NCBI GenBank assembly: GCA_943324925.2
Contig: CALPNL020000032.1
Span: forward strand, 1-14,141
Reading direction: 5' to 3'
Length of the DNA: 14,141 nucleotides
Source of the DNA: Chitinophaga pinensis
GTDB lineage: Bacteria; Bacteroidota; Bacteroidia; Flavobacteriales; Flavobacteriaceae
Made by a program: the position numbers and the translations under genes. Positions 1 to 7,825 of this stretch are shown piece after piece. Each line of letters starts with the position of its first letter. Position 1 is the first letter of the stretch. The notes under the pieces are model-generated. The model worked only from the letters and a program-made list of their open reading frames with translations. It was not told where the DNA came from and searched no databases.

Positions 1-29
1 GATTTAAAACCATAATTAAAAAAATTATC

Positions 30-380
30 ATGGCAGATTTATTGAAATTCGTTAAAGACGAATTCGGAACTAAAAAAGAATTCCCTGAATTCGGAGCTGG
101 AGATACAATTACAGTTTACTACGAAATTAAAGAGGGTGAAAAAACAAGAACTCAGTTTTTTAAAGGAGTGGTTATTCAAAGAAGAGGTTCAGGAAGTACT
201 GAAACTTTCACAATTCGTAAAATGTCCGGTTCTATTGGAGTTGAACGTATTTTCCCAGTTAACTTACCTGCTTTACAAAAAGTAGAAATTAACAAAAAAG
301 GTTCTGTTCGTAGAGCACGTATTTTTTACTTCAGAGAACTTACTGGTAAAAAAGCAAAAATTAAAGATAAAAGAAGATAA
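30..380 (+). CDS. rplS: 50S ribosomal protein L19
   Basis: Structural protein of the large ribosomal subunit, located near the 30S/50S interface. The 116-residue product has the usual bacterial L19 length. It also has the family pattern: an N-terminal helix (MADLLKFVKDEF), then FGAGDTITVYYEIKEG, FFKGVVIQRRGSG, TFTIRKMSGSIGVERIFPVN and a basic C-terminus rich in Lys and Arg. The ATG at 30 gives the expected N-terminus. No Shine-Dalgarno sequence precedes it (the upstream bases are nearly all A and T), which is normal for Bacteroidetes. The 29 bases before it are too few to identify the upstream gene; in many bacteria that gene is trmD. A terminator follows, so the gene probably ends its transcript. 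Assignment is near certain. Confidence 0.97.
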   Translation: MADLLKFVKDEFGTKKEFPEFGAGDTITVYYEIKEGEKTRTQFFKGVVIQRRGSGSTETFTIRKMSGSIGVERIFPVNLPALQKVEINKKGSVRRARIFYFRELTGKKAKIKDKRR

Positions 381-402
381 TTATTTGTCTTATTATAATA
401 AA

Positions 403-434
403 GACCCGTTTCTATTAGATTCGGGTTTTTTTTT
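403..434 (+). terminator. Rho-independent terminator after rplS
   Basis: ACCCG (404-408) pairs with CGGGT (422-426) across a 13-base loop and is followed by a run of nine T (426-434). The stem is short but GC-rich and lies 23 bases past the rplS stop codon. Confidence 0.75.
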
Positions 435-463
435 GAACATATTTATTTTGATATAGTATAGAT

Positions 464-475
464 AACGATATCGTT
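464..475. promoter_or_regulatory. Perfect 12-bp palindrome upstream of the icd -7 element
   Basis: AACGATATCGTT is a perfect palindrome lying 5 bases upstream of the predicted -7 element of icd. This is where a bound repressor or activator would affect RNA polymerase. The role as an operator is inferred from position and symmetry only. Confidence 0.35.
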
Positions 476-480
476 TTTAT

Positions 481-488
481 TACATTTG
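481..488 (+). promoter_or_regulatory. Predicted icd promoter, -7 element TACATTTG
   Basis: TACATTTG is an exact match to the Bacteroidetes -7 consensus TAnnTTTG and ends 34 bases before the icd ATG. No clear TTG -33 element is present at the usual spacing of about 19 bases. That position is close to a palindrome (464-475), so the promoter may depend on a regulator. Confidence 0.6.
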
Positions 489-522
489 TAATCCGAAAAT
501 AATACTTAATAATTTTATTATA

Positions 523-2742
523 ATGTCAGCAAAATCTAAAATTTTTTATACCCTTACTGATGAAGCTCCTTTATTAGCTACCTATTCCTTTTTACCAATT
601 GTTCAAGCATTTACTTCAACTTCAAATATTGAAATAGAAACTAGAGACATTTCTCTTGCTGGTAGAATATTATCCAATTTTCCAGAATTTTTGAAAGATG
701 ATCAAAAAACTGCAGATGCTTTAGGAGAACTTGGAAAATTAGCTACAACCCCAGAAGCCAATATTATAAAATTACCAAACGTTTCTGCCTCTGTTCCTCA
801 ATTAAAAACAGCGATTTCTGAATTACAATCTCACGGTTTTGCTTTACCAAATTACCCTGAAGATCCTCAAAATGAAGCGGAAAAAGAAATTAAGTCAAAA
901 TATTCAAAAGTTTTAGGTTCTGCTGTTAACCCAGTTTTACGGGAAGGAAACTCTGATAGAAGAGCGCCTAAATCGGTGAAAAATTACGCTAAAGCAAATC
1001 CACATTCTATGGGTGCTTGGTCAGCAGATTCAAAAACTAAAGTAGCTTCAATGGAGAACGGCGATTTTTACGGAAGTGAAAAATCAGTTACCGTTTCAGT
1101 TGCTACAGACGTAAAAATAGAATTTGTAGATCAAAATGGAAATGCAACAGTTTTAAAAGCAAGTACCCCTTTAAAAGCAGGCGAAATCATTGATACTTCA
1201 GTGATGAATTTAAACGCACTTAAATCATTTGTTGCCAAAACAATACTAGAAGCAAAAGACGAAAAAGTGCTTCTTTCAGTACACTTGAAAGCAACTATGA
1301 TGAAAGTTTCTGATCCAATTATCTTTGGAGCCGTAGTTGAAGTTTATTTCAAAGATTTATTCGAAAAATACAAAACACTATTCAGCGAATTAGGCGTAGA
1401 CACTCGAAATGGATTGGGTGATGTTTATTCTAAAATTGCTGGAAATCCTTTAGAAAATGAAGTTAAAGCAGCAATTGATCAAGCAATTGAAAATAGCGCA
1501 GCTTTAGCAATGGTTAATTCTGATAAAGGTATTACCAACCTTCAAGTGCCTTCTGATGTAATTGTTGATGCTTCCATGCCTGCTATGATTCGTACTTCAG
1601 GTCAAATGTATGATAAAGAAGGTAAACAAAAAGACACTATCGCTATAATTCCAGATCGTTGTTACGCAGGTTTATATACCGCGACAATCGAATTCTGTAA
1701 AAAAAATGGTGCTTTCGATCCAACAACAATGGGAAGTGTTCCAAATGTTGGTTTAATGGCTCAAAAAGCAGAAGAATATGGTTCTCATGACAAAACATTC
1801 CAAATCAATGAAAACGGAGTTGTTCGTGTAGTTGATACTAATGGAACGGTATTAATGGAGCAAAATGTGGAGCAAAATGATATTTTCAGAATGTGTCAAG
1901 CAAAAGACGCTCCTATTCAAGATTGGGTAAAACTAGCGGTAAATAGAGCTCGTTTATCTGATACTCCTGCTATTTTTTGGTTGGATGAAAATAGAGCACA
2001 CGATAGAGAATTAATCAAAAAAGTAACTACTTATTTGAAAGATTTTGACACTACAGGATTGGATATTCAAATATTGAACCCAATTGCTGCTACTCATTAT
2101 ACTTTAGACCGACTGAAAAAAGGTTTAGATACCATTTCTGTAACCGGAAACGTATTGAGAGATTATTTAACTGATTTATTTCCAATTTTAGAATTAGGAA
2201 CTTCAGCAAAAATGCTTTCCATCGTTCCTTTAATGAATGGTGGTGGATTATTCGAAACTGGTGCGGGTGGGTCTGCTCCAAAACACGTGGAGCAATTTGT
2301 TGAAGAAGGCTATTTACGTTGGGATTCTCTAGGTGAATTTTTAGCTTTAGGTGCTTCATTAGAGCATTTAGGGCAAACATTAAACAATCCTAAAGCGATA
2401 GTTTTATCTGAAACTTTGGATGTTGCCTGTGATAAATTTTTGAAAAATGATAAATCTCCAGCTCGAAAAGTAGGTCAAATAGACAATAGAGGTTCTCACT
2501 TTTATTTAGCAATGTATTGGGCTGAAGCTCTTGCCAATCAAACGAAAGATACAGAATTAAAAAGCAAGTTCACTCCAATCGCTTCAGAGCTTATCGCAAA
2601 TGAAAGTAAAATTAATTCAGAATTAATTGGAGCACAAGGTAAAGCACAAAATATTGGAGGATACTATCAACCAAATCCAACGTTAACAAGCCTAGCAATG
2701 CGTCCAAGTGCTACTTTAAATTCAATTTTAGATTCTATATAA
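523..2742 (+). CDS. icd: NADP-dependent isocitrate dehydrogenase, monomeric type
   Basis: Oxidatively decarboxylates isocitrate to 2-oxoglutarate with NADP+ in the cytoplasmic TCA cycle, supplying NADPH and the carbon skeleton of glutamate. At 739 residues it is the large monomeric (IDH-II) type, not the ~420-residue homodimer. Hallmarks are the substrate segment REGNSDRRAP (140-149), NPHSMGAWS and NGDFYGSEKS further on, IIPDRCYAGLYTATIEFCKKNGAF in the middle, IFWLDENRAHD, and NGGGLFETGAGGSAPKH (572-588) followed by LRWDSLGEFLALG. H588, R599 and R648 fall where I recall the NADP 2'-phosphate ligands H589, R600 and R649 of the Azotobacter vinelandii enzyme, so NADP preference is supported. ATG 523 gives the expected N-terminus. 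The gene has its own promoter and terminator and appears monocistronic. Confidence 0.97.
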   Translation: MSAKSKIFYTLTDEAPLLATYSFLPIVQAFTSTSNIEIETRDISLAGRILSNFPEFLKDDQKTADALGELGKLATTPEANIIKLPNVSASVPQLKTAISELQSHGFALPNYPEDPQNEAEKEIKSKYSKVLGSAVNPVLREGNSDRRAPKSVKNYAKANPHSMGAWSADSKTKVASMENGDFYGSEKSVTVSVATDVKIEFVDQNGNATVLKASTPLKAGEIIDTSVMNLNALKSFVAKTILEAKDEKVLLSVHLKATMMKVSDPIIFGAVVEVYFKDLFEKYKTLFSELGVDTRNGLGDVYSKIAGNPLENEVKAAIDQAIENSAALAMVNSDKGITNLQVPSDVIVDASMPAMIRTSGQMYDKEGKQKDTIAIIPDRCYAGLYTATIEFCKKNGAFDPTTMGSVPNVGLMAQKAEEYGSHDKTFQINENGVVRVVDTNGTVLMEQNVEQNDIFRMCQAKDAPIQDWVKLAVNRARLSDTPAIFWLDENRAHDRELIKKVTTYLKDFDTTGLDIQILNPIAATHYTLDRLKKGLDTISVTGNVLRDYLTDLFPILELGTSAKMLSIVPLMNGGGLFETGAGGSAPKHVEQFVEEGYLRWDSLGEFLALGASLEHLGQTLNNPKAIVLSETLDVACDKFLKNDKSPARKVGQIDNRGSHFYLAMYWAEALANQTKDTELKSKFTPIASELIANESKINSELIGAQGKAQNIGGYYQPNPTLTSLAMRPSATLNSILDSI

Positions 2743-2762
2743 TTATCTATTTATTTATAATT

Positions 2763-2791
2763 AAAAGCTGTCCGATTGGACAGCTTTTTTT
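2763..2791. terminator. Strong rho-independent terminator after icd
   Basis: AAAAGCTGTCC (2763-2773) pairs perfectly with GGACAGCTTTT (2778-2788) around the 4-base loop GATT, and the T run continues to 2791. The stem is 11 bp with an A run on its left side, so it could work in both directions. It separates icd from the receptor gene. Confidence 0.92.
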
Positions 2792-2837
2792 ATATTAATA
2801 CCTTTTTAAAATTAACGGTAGATTAACAGCGAAGTAC

Positions 2838-2868
2838 TTGGGAATCAATATAATTTTTACCAATTTTG
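2838..2868 (+). promoter_or_regulatory. Predicted promoter of the TonB-receptor operon
   Basis: TTG (2838-2840) and CAATTTTG (2861-2868) are separated by 20 bases. This fits the Bacteroidetes TTG-N~19-TAnnTTTG arrangement with one mismatch in the -7 element. It implies a 5' leader of only about 12 bases before ATG 2886. No riboswitch fits between this site and the start codon. Confidence 0.5.
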
Positions 2869-2885
2869 CATCTTTAAATTATAAC

Positions 2886-5261
2886 ATGAAATCAAACAAA
2901 ATAATTACAGTTTTAATATTATTAGTTACTATAATATCAACTGGATTTTCACAAGAAAAAGTTACCTTAAGTGGAACGATTACAGCAGCCAATAGCAATG
3001 AAACCATTATTGGAGCAAACGTTATAATTAAATCAATTCCTGCTTATACATCAACAAATGAATATGGTTTCTATTCCATTACCATTCCAAAAGGAAATTA
3101 TAAAATCGAGATTAGTTCCATTGGTTTCCAAACCAAAGAAATCAGTGTTGATTTAAATAAAAACACCAAGCTCAATGTTTCCATTTCCGAAAACAGCGAA
3201 GAACTTCAAGAGGTAGTTATTACAGAAAAGAAAACAACCAACACTCAAAAAGCCGAAATGAGTGTGAATAAACTCTCTATAGCAACCATTAAAAAAATGC
3301 CTGTTGTTTTAGGTGAAGTTGATGTTTTGAAATCACTTCTTTTACTCCCAGGGGTTACTAATGCTGGTGAAGGTGCTTCTGGATTTAATGTTCGTGGTGG
3401 TGGTGCCGATCAAAATTTAATCCTTTTAGACGAGGCAACGATCTTTAATTCTTCCCACGTGTTTGGATTTTTCTCAGTTTTCAACCCAGACGCAATAAAA
3501 GATTTAAAATTATATAAAGGTGGAATCCCTTCTCGATTTGGCGGTAGAGCAAGTTCTGTTTTAGATGTTTATCAAAAAGAGGGAAATTCAAAAAGTTTTC
3601 ATGCCAATGGCGGAATTGGTTTAATTTCAAGCCGATTGTTACTTGAAGGACCTATTGTAAAAGATAAAGGATCATTTATTGTTGCCGGAAGAGGTTCTTA
3701 TGCACATTTGTTTTTGAAACTGGCCAACAATAATAACTCAGCTTATTTCTATGATCTGAATACCAAATTAAATTACAAACTTAATAAAAATAATAGTTTA
3801 TATGTTTCAGGTTATTTTGGTCGCGATGTGTTTAATTTAGCCGGAAGTTTTACTAATATTTATGGAAATGCGACTTCCAATTTAAGATGGAATCACTTGT
3901 TTTCAGATAAGCTTTTTTCAAACTTATCTTTTATCTATAGTGATTATTATTACGGCTTACAACTTGATTTTGTTGGATTTAAATACGATTCAGGAATTAA
4001 GAATTACAATCTAAAATATGATTTTAAAAATTATATTTCTGATAAAGTCAAACTTAATTATGGTGTGAATGCTATTTATTACGATTTTAACCCGGGATTA
4101 ATTTCACCAACCACTTTAGAATCAGGAATAAATTACCGTCAATTGGATAAAAAATATGCTTTTGAACCTGCAATTTATCTTGAAGCAGAACATAAAATTA
4201 CTGACAAATTAGAATTGATGTATGGAGTTCGATACAGTCAATTCTACAGACTAGGTGCTTCAACAGTGAATTTATATCAAAATAATGAAGCAGTAACTTT
4301 TAATAACCAACTGAAAATTTATGAAAAAGGAATTCCTATTGGAACTAAATATTATGGAAATAATGAAGTCATCACTTCATTTGACAACTTAGAACCACGG
4401 TTTTCAGCTTCATATTCTATAGATAACAATCAATCGATCAAAGTGAGTTATAATAGAATGACGCAGTATTTGCAACTGGTTTCAAACACTTCTTCTCCTA
4501 CTCCATTAGATGTTTGGACACCAAGTGATAATTATATAAAACCTCAAATTGCCGATCAAGTAGCATTAGGGTATTTCAAAAATTTTAATGACGATGCCTA
4601 CTCTTTAGAAATAGAAACTTTTTACAAAACCGTAAATAATAGAATCAACTATATTGATGGCGCTAATTTAATTGCGAATGAAGCGCTAGAGCAAGTGATC
4701 CTTAACGGTCAATTAAGATCTTACGGTTTGGAATTATTACTTAGAAAAAACACAGGGAAATTAAACGGCTGGGTTTCTTATACACTTTCTCGTTCTGAAC
4801 AACAAACTCCGGGCCGAACAGCAATTGAAACGGGAATAAACAATGGAAATTGGTACAGTTCAACCTACGATAAATTGCATAATCTTGCCGTAACAGGAAA
4901 TTACAATTGGAGCGACAAATGGTCTTTTGGAGCCAATTTCATCATGCAAACTGGGCAACCAGTAACCTATCCAAATGGGCAATACCAATATCAAGGAATT
5001 ACGATTCCTAGTTTTGGTTTAAGAAATGAAGATAGACTGCCTGTCTTCCATCACCTTGATATTTCAGCAACTTATGTTCCTAAACCACTGAAAAAGAAAA
5101 ATTGGCAAGCTGAATGGGTTTTCAGTATTTACAATGTATACAACCGCCAGAATGCAGCGTCAATAAGTTTGAGACAAAACAATGAAACTGGTGCTAATGA
5201 AGCAGTTCGATTTTCAATATTTGGTGCAGTTCCAGCGGTGAGTTATAACTTTAAATTTTAA
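2886..5261 (+). CDS. TonB-dependent outer-membrane receptor with N-terminal carboxypeptidase-like domain
   Basis: Predicted outer-membrane active transporter that takes up an unknown ligand using TonB/ExbB/ExbD energy. The 791-residue product starts with a Sec signal peptide (MKSNKIITVLILLVTIISTGFS, cleavage near 22/23). A carboxypeptidase-regulatory-like beta-sandwich follows at about 26-101 (GTITAANSNETIIGANV, GFYSITIPKGNYKIEISSIGF). EVVITE (109-114) resembles a TonB box. The plug spans about 118-230 (LLLLPGVTNAGEGASGFNVRGGG, GGIPSRFGGRASSVLDV), and a beta-barrel runs to a C-terminal Phe (YNFKF). ATG 2886 is preferred over an in-frame TTG at 2838 because it begins the signal peptide and the TTG lies in the promoter. 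Four bases separate it from the DUF4249 gene, so the two are surely cotranscribed. The substrate cannot be read from the sequence; the family assignment is firm. Confidence 0.93.
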   Translation: MKSNKIITVLILLVTIISTGFSQEKVTLSGTITAANSNETIIGANVIIKSIPAYTSTNEYGFYSITIPKGNYKIEISSIGFQTKEISVDLNKNTKLNVSISENSEELQEVVITEKKTTNTQKAEMSVNKLSIATIKKMPVVLGEVDVLKSLLLLPGVTNAGEGASGFNVRGGGADQNLILLDEATIFNSSHVFGFFSVFNPDAIKDLKLYKGGIPSRFGGRASSVLDVYQKEGNSKSFHANGGIGLISSRLLLEGPIVKDKGSFIVAGRGSYAHLFLKLANNNNSAYFYDLNTKLNYKLNKNNSLYVSGYFGRDVFNLAGSFTNIYGNATSNLRWNHLFSDKLFSNLSFIYSDYYYGLQLDFVGFKYDSGIKNYNLKYDFKNYISDKVKLNYGVNAIYYDFNPGLISPTTLESGINYRQLDKKYAFEPAIYLEAEHKITDKLELMYGVRYSQFYRLGASTVNLYQNNEAVTFNNQLKIYEKGIPIGTKYYGNNEVITSFDNLEPRFSASYSIDNNQSIKVSYNRMTQYLQLVSNTSSPTPLDVWTPSDNYIKPQIADQVALGYFKNFNDDAYSLEIETFYKTVNNRINYIDGANLIANEALEQVILNGQLRSYGLELLLRKNTGKLNGWVSYTLSRSEQQTPGRTAIETGINNGNWYSSTYDKLHNLAVTGNYNWSDKWSFGANFIMQTGQPVTYPNGQYQYQGITIPSFGLRNEDRLPVFHHLDISATYVPKPLKKKNWQAEWVFSIYNVYNRQNAASISLRQNNETGANEAVRFSIFGAVPAVSYNFKF

Positions 5262-5265
5262 GACA

Positions 5266-6087
5266 ATGAAAAATATACAAATAATACTAACTTTTATTGG
5301 ATTAATCCTTGTTTCAAGTTGCGAAAAGGTAGTCGATATAGATTTGAACACTATGGAACCTAAATTGGTCATCGATGCTGCAATTAAATGGCAAAAAGGA
5401 ACTGTTGGTAATGTTCAAACAATAAAATTATCCACAACTACTTCCTATTATAACAATCAGATTCCAACAGTTTCAGGCGCTACTATTTTCATAACTGATG
5501 CTGCCAATAATGTATTTAATTTTATAGAATCAAATGTTGCAGGGAGTTATATATGCTCCAATTTTACACCCGTGTTGAATAGAAATTACACGCTAACCGT
5601 AAATTCAAATGGATCAACTTATACTGCAACTGAAACTTTAATACCAGTACCTCAAATAGATAGAATTGAACAAATTAACAATGTTGGTTTTACAGGTGAA
5701 TCCATTGAAATAAAAACATATTATACCGATAATGGCACAACCCAAGATTACTATCTATTTAAATTCAAACCTACTTATACAGCTATTCCACTTTACTTCG
5801 CTCAGGAAGATATTAGTTATCAAGGAAATCAAATATTTGGTTTGTTCCGAAGTGACAAATTAAAACCAGGACAAAATTTTGAAGTTACCTTATCCGGGAT
5901 TTCAAAACAATACTTCAACTACATGAGAATATTAATTTCAATTGCTGGTAATAGTAGCGGAAGCCCATTCCAATCGCCATCTGCCACAGTTAGAGGAAAT
6001 ATAATTAATACTACTAATGATGCTAATTATCCTTTAGGTTACTTCAGTCTATCAGAGCAAGACTATAGAAATTACATTGTAAACTAA
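5266..6087 (+). CDS. DUF4249 family lipoprotein, partner of the TonB-dependent receptor
   Basis: A 273-residue lipoprotein of unknown biochemical role. The N-terminus is a lipoprotein signal, MKNIQIILTFIGLILVSSC, with Cys19 as the lipidated residue. The mature protein starts CEKVVDIDL, the typical opening of DUF4249 proteins. The rest is beta-rich, with ATIFITDAANNVFNF, GSYICSNFTPVLNRNYTLTVNSNGSTYTATETLIPVPQID and a C-terminal GYFSLSEQDYRNYI. DUF4249 genes commonly sit directly behind a TonB-dependent receptor in Bacteroidetes, as here (4-bp gap). The likely job is to help capture or pass ligand to the receptor at the outer membrane, by analogy with SusD-like partners; that role is inference. 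Thiamine pyrophosphokinase follows after 21 bp. Confidence 0.85.
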   Translation: MKNIQIILTFIGLILVSSCEKVVDIDLNTMEPKLVIDAAIKWQKGTVGNVQTIKLSTTTSYYNNQIPTVSGATIFITDAANNVFNFIESNVAGSYICSNFTPVLNRNYTLTVNSNGSTYTATETLIPVPQIDRIEQINNVGFTGESIEIKTYYTDNGTTQDYYLFKFKPTYTAIPLYFAQEDISYQGNQIFGLFRSDKLKPGQNFEVTLSGISKQYFNYMRILISIAGNSSGSPFQSPSATVRGNIINTTNDANYPLGYFSLSEQDYRNYIVN

Positions 6088-6108
6088 TTTTATTTTATTA
6101 TCAATTAA

Positions 6109-6771
6109 ATGTCTTCACACCATATAGTTCGCGATGATCAAGAACCTGCATTAATTATTGCAAATGGCGCTGCGTGTAGCTATGAATTATTAGGACAATT
6201 ACTAGAGTGGTCTCCATTAGTGGTGGTTTTGGATTCAGCTATGGAACGCGTGGTTGAACTCGGGATAAAAGTTGATGTTTTATTGGGCGATTTTGATCGA
6301 GGTTTTGATGCTAATTATTACAAAGAAACTCACTATCCTATTGAGATTATCCATACTCCTGATCAAAATAAAACCGATCTAGAAAAAGCATTTGATTACC
6401 TGCATGCTAGAAACATTCCAGCTGTTAATGTGGTTTGGGCAACAGGAAAACGAGCCGATCATACAATTACCAATCTTACCACTATTGCCAATTATCGCGA
6501 CAAACTCAAAATTGTAATTATAGACGATCATTCAAAAGTGTTTTTGATGCCAAGGAAGTTTGAAAAGTGGTACACTGAAAAAACTGCAATCTCTTTAATA
6601 CCAATTGGAAAAGTAACGGGAATTAATTCTACTAACTTACATTACCCATTGAAAGAAGATACTTTAACGATGGGATATAGAACCGGAAGTAGTAATTTTG
6701 TTACCAATGACGGTATTGTAGTTATTGAACATGAAACTGGCGATTTATTGCTTATGGAATGTTTGGATTAA
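6109..6771 (+). CDS. thiN: Thiamine pyrophosphokinase
   Basis: Transfers pyrophosphate from ATP to thiamine, giving thiamine diphosphate (EC 2.7.6.2); cytoplasmic. The 220-residue length and motif order fit the family: LLGDFDRG (58-65) for metal binding, DQNKTDLEKA (85-94), GKRADH (113-118), and a C-terminal thiamine-binding domain with GYRTGSSNFVTNDGIVVIEHETGDLLLM (189-216). ATG 6109 follows the DUF4249 stop by 21 bases and there is no promoter-like -7 element in the gap. The gene is therefore probably the third member of the receptor operon. I see no TPP riboswitch ahead of it or ahead of the operon. The N-terminal ~12 residues are less conserved in appearance, so the start is slightly less certain than the function. 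Confidence 0.92.
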   Translation: MSSHHIVRDDQEPALIIANGAACSYELLGQLLEWSPLVVVLDSAMERVVELGIKVDVLLGDFDRGFDANYYKETHYPIEIIHTPDQNKTDLEKAFDYLHARNIPAVNVVWATGKRADHTITNLTTIANYRDKLKIVIIDDHSKVFLMPRKFEKWYTEKTAISLIPIGKVTGINSTNLHYPLKEDTLTMGYRTGSSNFVTNDGIVVIEHETGDLLLMECLD

Positions 6772-6794
6772 CCCAATTACAACTTTACATTCCT

Positions 6795-6802
6795 TATCTT
6801 TG
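6795..6802 (+). promoter_or_regulatory. Predicted rlmF promoter, -7 element TATCTTTG
   Basis: TATCTTTG is an exact TAnnTTTG match ending only 6 bases before the rlmF ATG. Transcription from it would start at or within a few bases of the start codon, giving a leaderless or nearly leaderless mRNA. No TTG -33 element is at the usual spacing (the nearest, 6763-6765, is 29 bases away), so the promoter may be weak. Confidence 0.45.
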
Positions 6803-6808
6803 GCACAA

Positions 6809-7756
6809 ATGAAAAAAGAAAAAATCACGACCGAGAAAGTCAATCTTCATCCAAGAAACACGCACAGATTTGGTTATGATTTTGAAAAATTAATACAATA
6901 TTGTCCTGAATTAAACGACTTTGTTTTTACTAACCAATACGAAACACAAACCATTGATTTTAGTAATCCTGAAGCGGTAAAATTATTAAATAAAGCACTT
7001 TTGATTTCGGAATATGAAATCCATAATTGGGATATTCCAAAAAACTACCTTTGCCCACCCTTACCAGGAAGAGCCGATTACCTCCATTATATTGCCGATT
7101 TATTAACAGAATCCAATTCTGGAATTCTACCCGAAGGCGAGAGTATTCAAGGCCTTGACATTGGAATTGGAGCGAATTGCATTTATCCTATCATTGGAAA
7201 CACCAACTATGGTTGGAGTTTTGTAGGTTCCGACATTGATGAAAAAGCACTTCAAAACTGCAAAGTGATTATTGGACAAAATGAGAAACTAATGGATTAT
7301 ATTAGTTTGCAATTGCAAACGGAACCTCGTTTTATTTTTAAGAATATCATAGCTCACGAAGACAGATTTACATTTACTATTTGTAATCCACCTTTTCATG
7401 CGTCAGCGATGGAAGCTGCTAAAGCAAATATCAGAAAAACCAATAATCTAGAAAATACGAAATCTAATCAGCCATCATTAAATTTTGGTGGACAAAGCTC
7501 AGAATTGTGGTGCGACGGAGGTGAAATCCGTTTCTTAACCCAAATGGTTTATGAAAGTGCAAAATTTCCTATGAATTGCTTTTGGTTTACTACATTAGTA
7601 TCTAAAAAAGAAAATTTGAAGAGCATATACAAAACGTTGCAAAAAGTAAATGCTGTAACCATTAAAACCATTGAAATGGCTCAAGGCCAAAAAACAAGCC
7701 GTTTTGTAGCATGGACCTTCTTATCTGAAAACCAACAGAAAAGCTGGAAGTTTTAA
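6809..7756 (+). CDS. rlmF: 23S rRNA (adenine(1618)-N(6))-methyltransferase
   Basis: Methylates N6 of A1618 (E. coli numbering) of 23S rRNA using S-adenosylmethionine. The 315-residue product follows E. coli RlmF (YbiN) closely as I recall it: LHPRNTHRFGYDF (13-25), DFSNPEAVKLLNKALL (50-65), NWDIPKNYLCPPLPGRADYLHYIADLL (73-99), the SAM-binding LDIGIGANCIYPIIG (116-130), the N6-adenine catalytic motif NPPF (193-196), LNFGGQSSELWCDGGEI (224-240), and MAQGQKTSRFVAWTF (290-304). ATG 6809 is chosen because it places LHPRN at residue 13, close to its position in E. coli RlmF. The frame stays open to 6725, but those codons overlap thiamine pyrophosphokinase and encode nothing family-like. It lies 37 bp behind that gene, with its own -7 element in the gap. 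Confidence 0.95.
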   Translation: MKKEKITTEKVNLHPRNTHRFGYDFEKLIQYCPELNDFVFTNQYETQTIDFSNPEAVKLLNKALLISEYEIHNWDIPKNYLCPPLPGRADYLHYIADLLTESNSGILPEGESIQGLDIGIGANCIYPIIGNTNYGWSFVGSDIDEKALQNCKVIIGQNEKLMDYISLQLQTEPRFIFKNIIAHEDRFTFTICNPPFHASAMEAAKANIRKTNNLENTKSNQPSLNFGGQSSELWCDGGEIRFLTQMVYESAKFPMNCFWFTTLVSKKENLKSIYKTLQKVNAVTIKTIEMAQGQKTSRFVAWTFLSENQQKSWKF

Positions 7757-7760
7757 GTTA

Positions 7761-7798
7761 TTGACATCCTGTTATTTTACAATTCCTTTGTACCTTTG
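7761..7798 (+). promoter_or_regulatory. Predicted uvrB promoter with two adjacent -7-like elements
   Basis: TTGAC starts at 7761, and 19 bases after its TTG comes TTCCTTTG (7783-7790), one mismatch from TAnnTTTG. An exact element, TACCTTTG (7791-7798), follows immediately. Either could set the start, giving leaders of roughly 23-31 bases before ATG 7826. I see no clear palindromic LexA-like operator here. Confidence 0.55.
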
Positions 7799-7825
7799 TT
7801 TTCAAATTTTGAATCCCTATATTAA

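Noticed and set aside
2090..2380. 96-codon open frame on the minus strand inside icd
   Set aside because: It lies fully within the strongly conserved C-terminal half of isocitrate dehydrogenase, has no promoter or protein-like motif, and is a codon-bias shadow.
2838..2885. N-terminal extension of the receptor from a TTG at 2838
   Set aside because: It would put 16 residues before a complete signal peptide, and the TTG is part of the predicted -33 element.
2743..2886. Possible TPP riboswitch ahead of the receptor-thiamine pyrophosphokinase operon
   Set aside because: The space holds a terminator and a promoter, leaving a leader of about 12 bases. I see none of the conserved CTGAGA or ACCTGA blocks of the THI element.
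6725..6808. N-terminal extension of RlmF from an ATG at 6725
   Set aside because: The 28 extra residues overlap the end of thiamine pyrophosphokinase and do not resemble the RlmF N-terminus, which starts a few residues before LHPRN.
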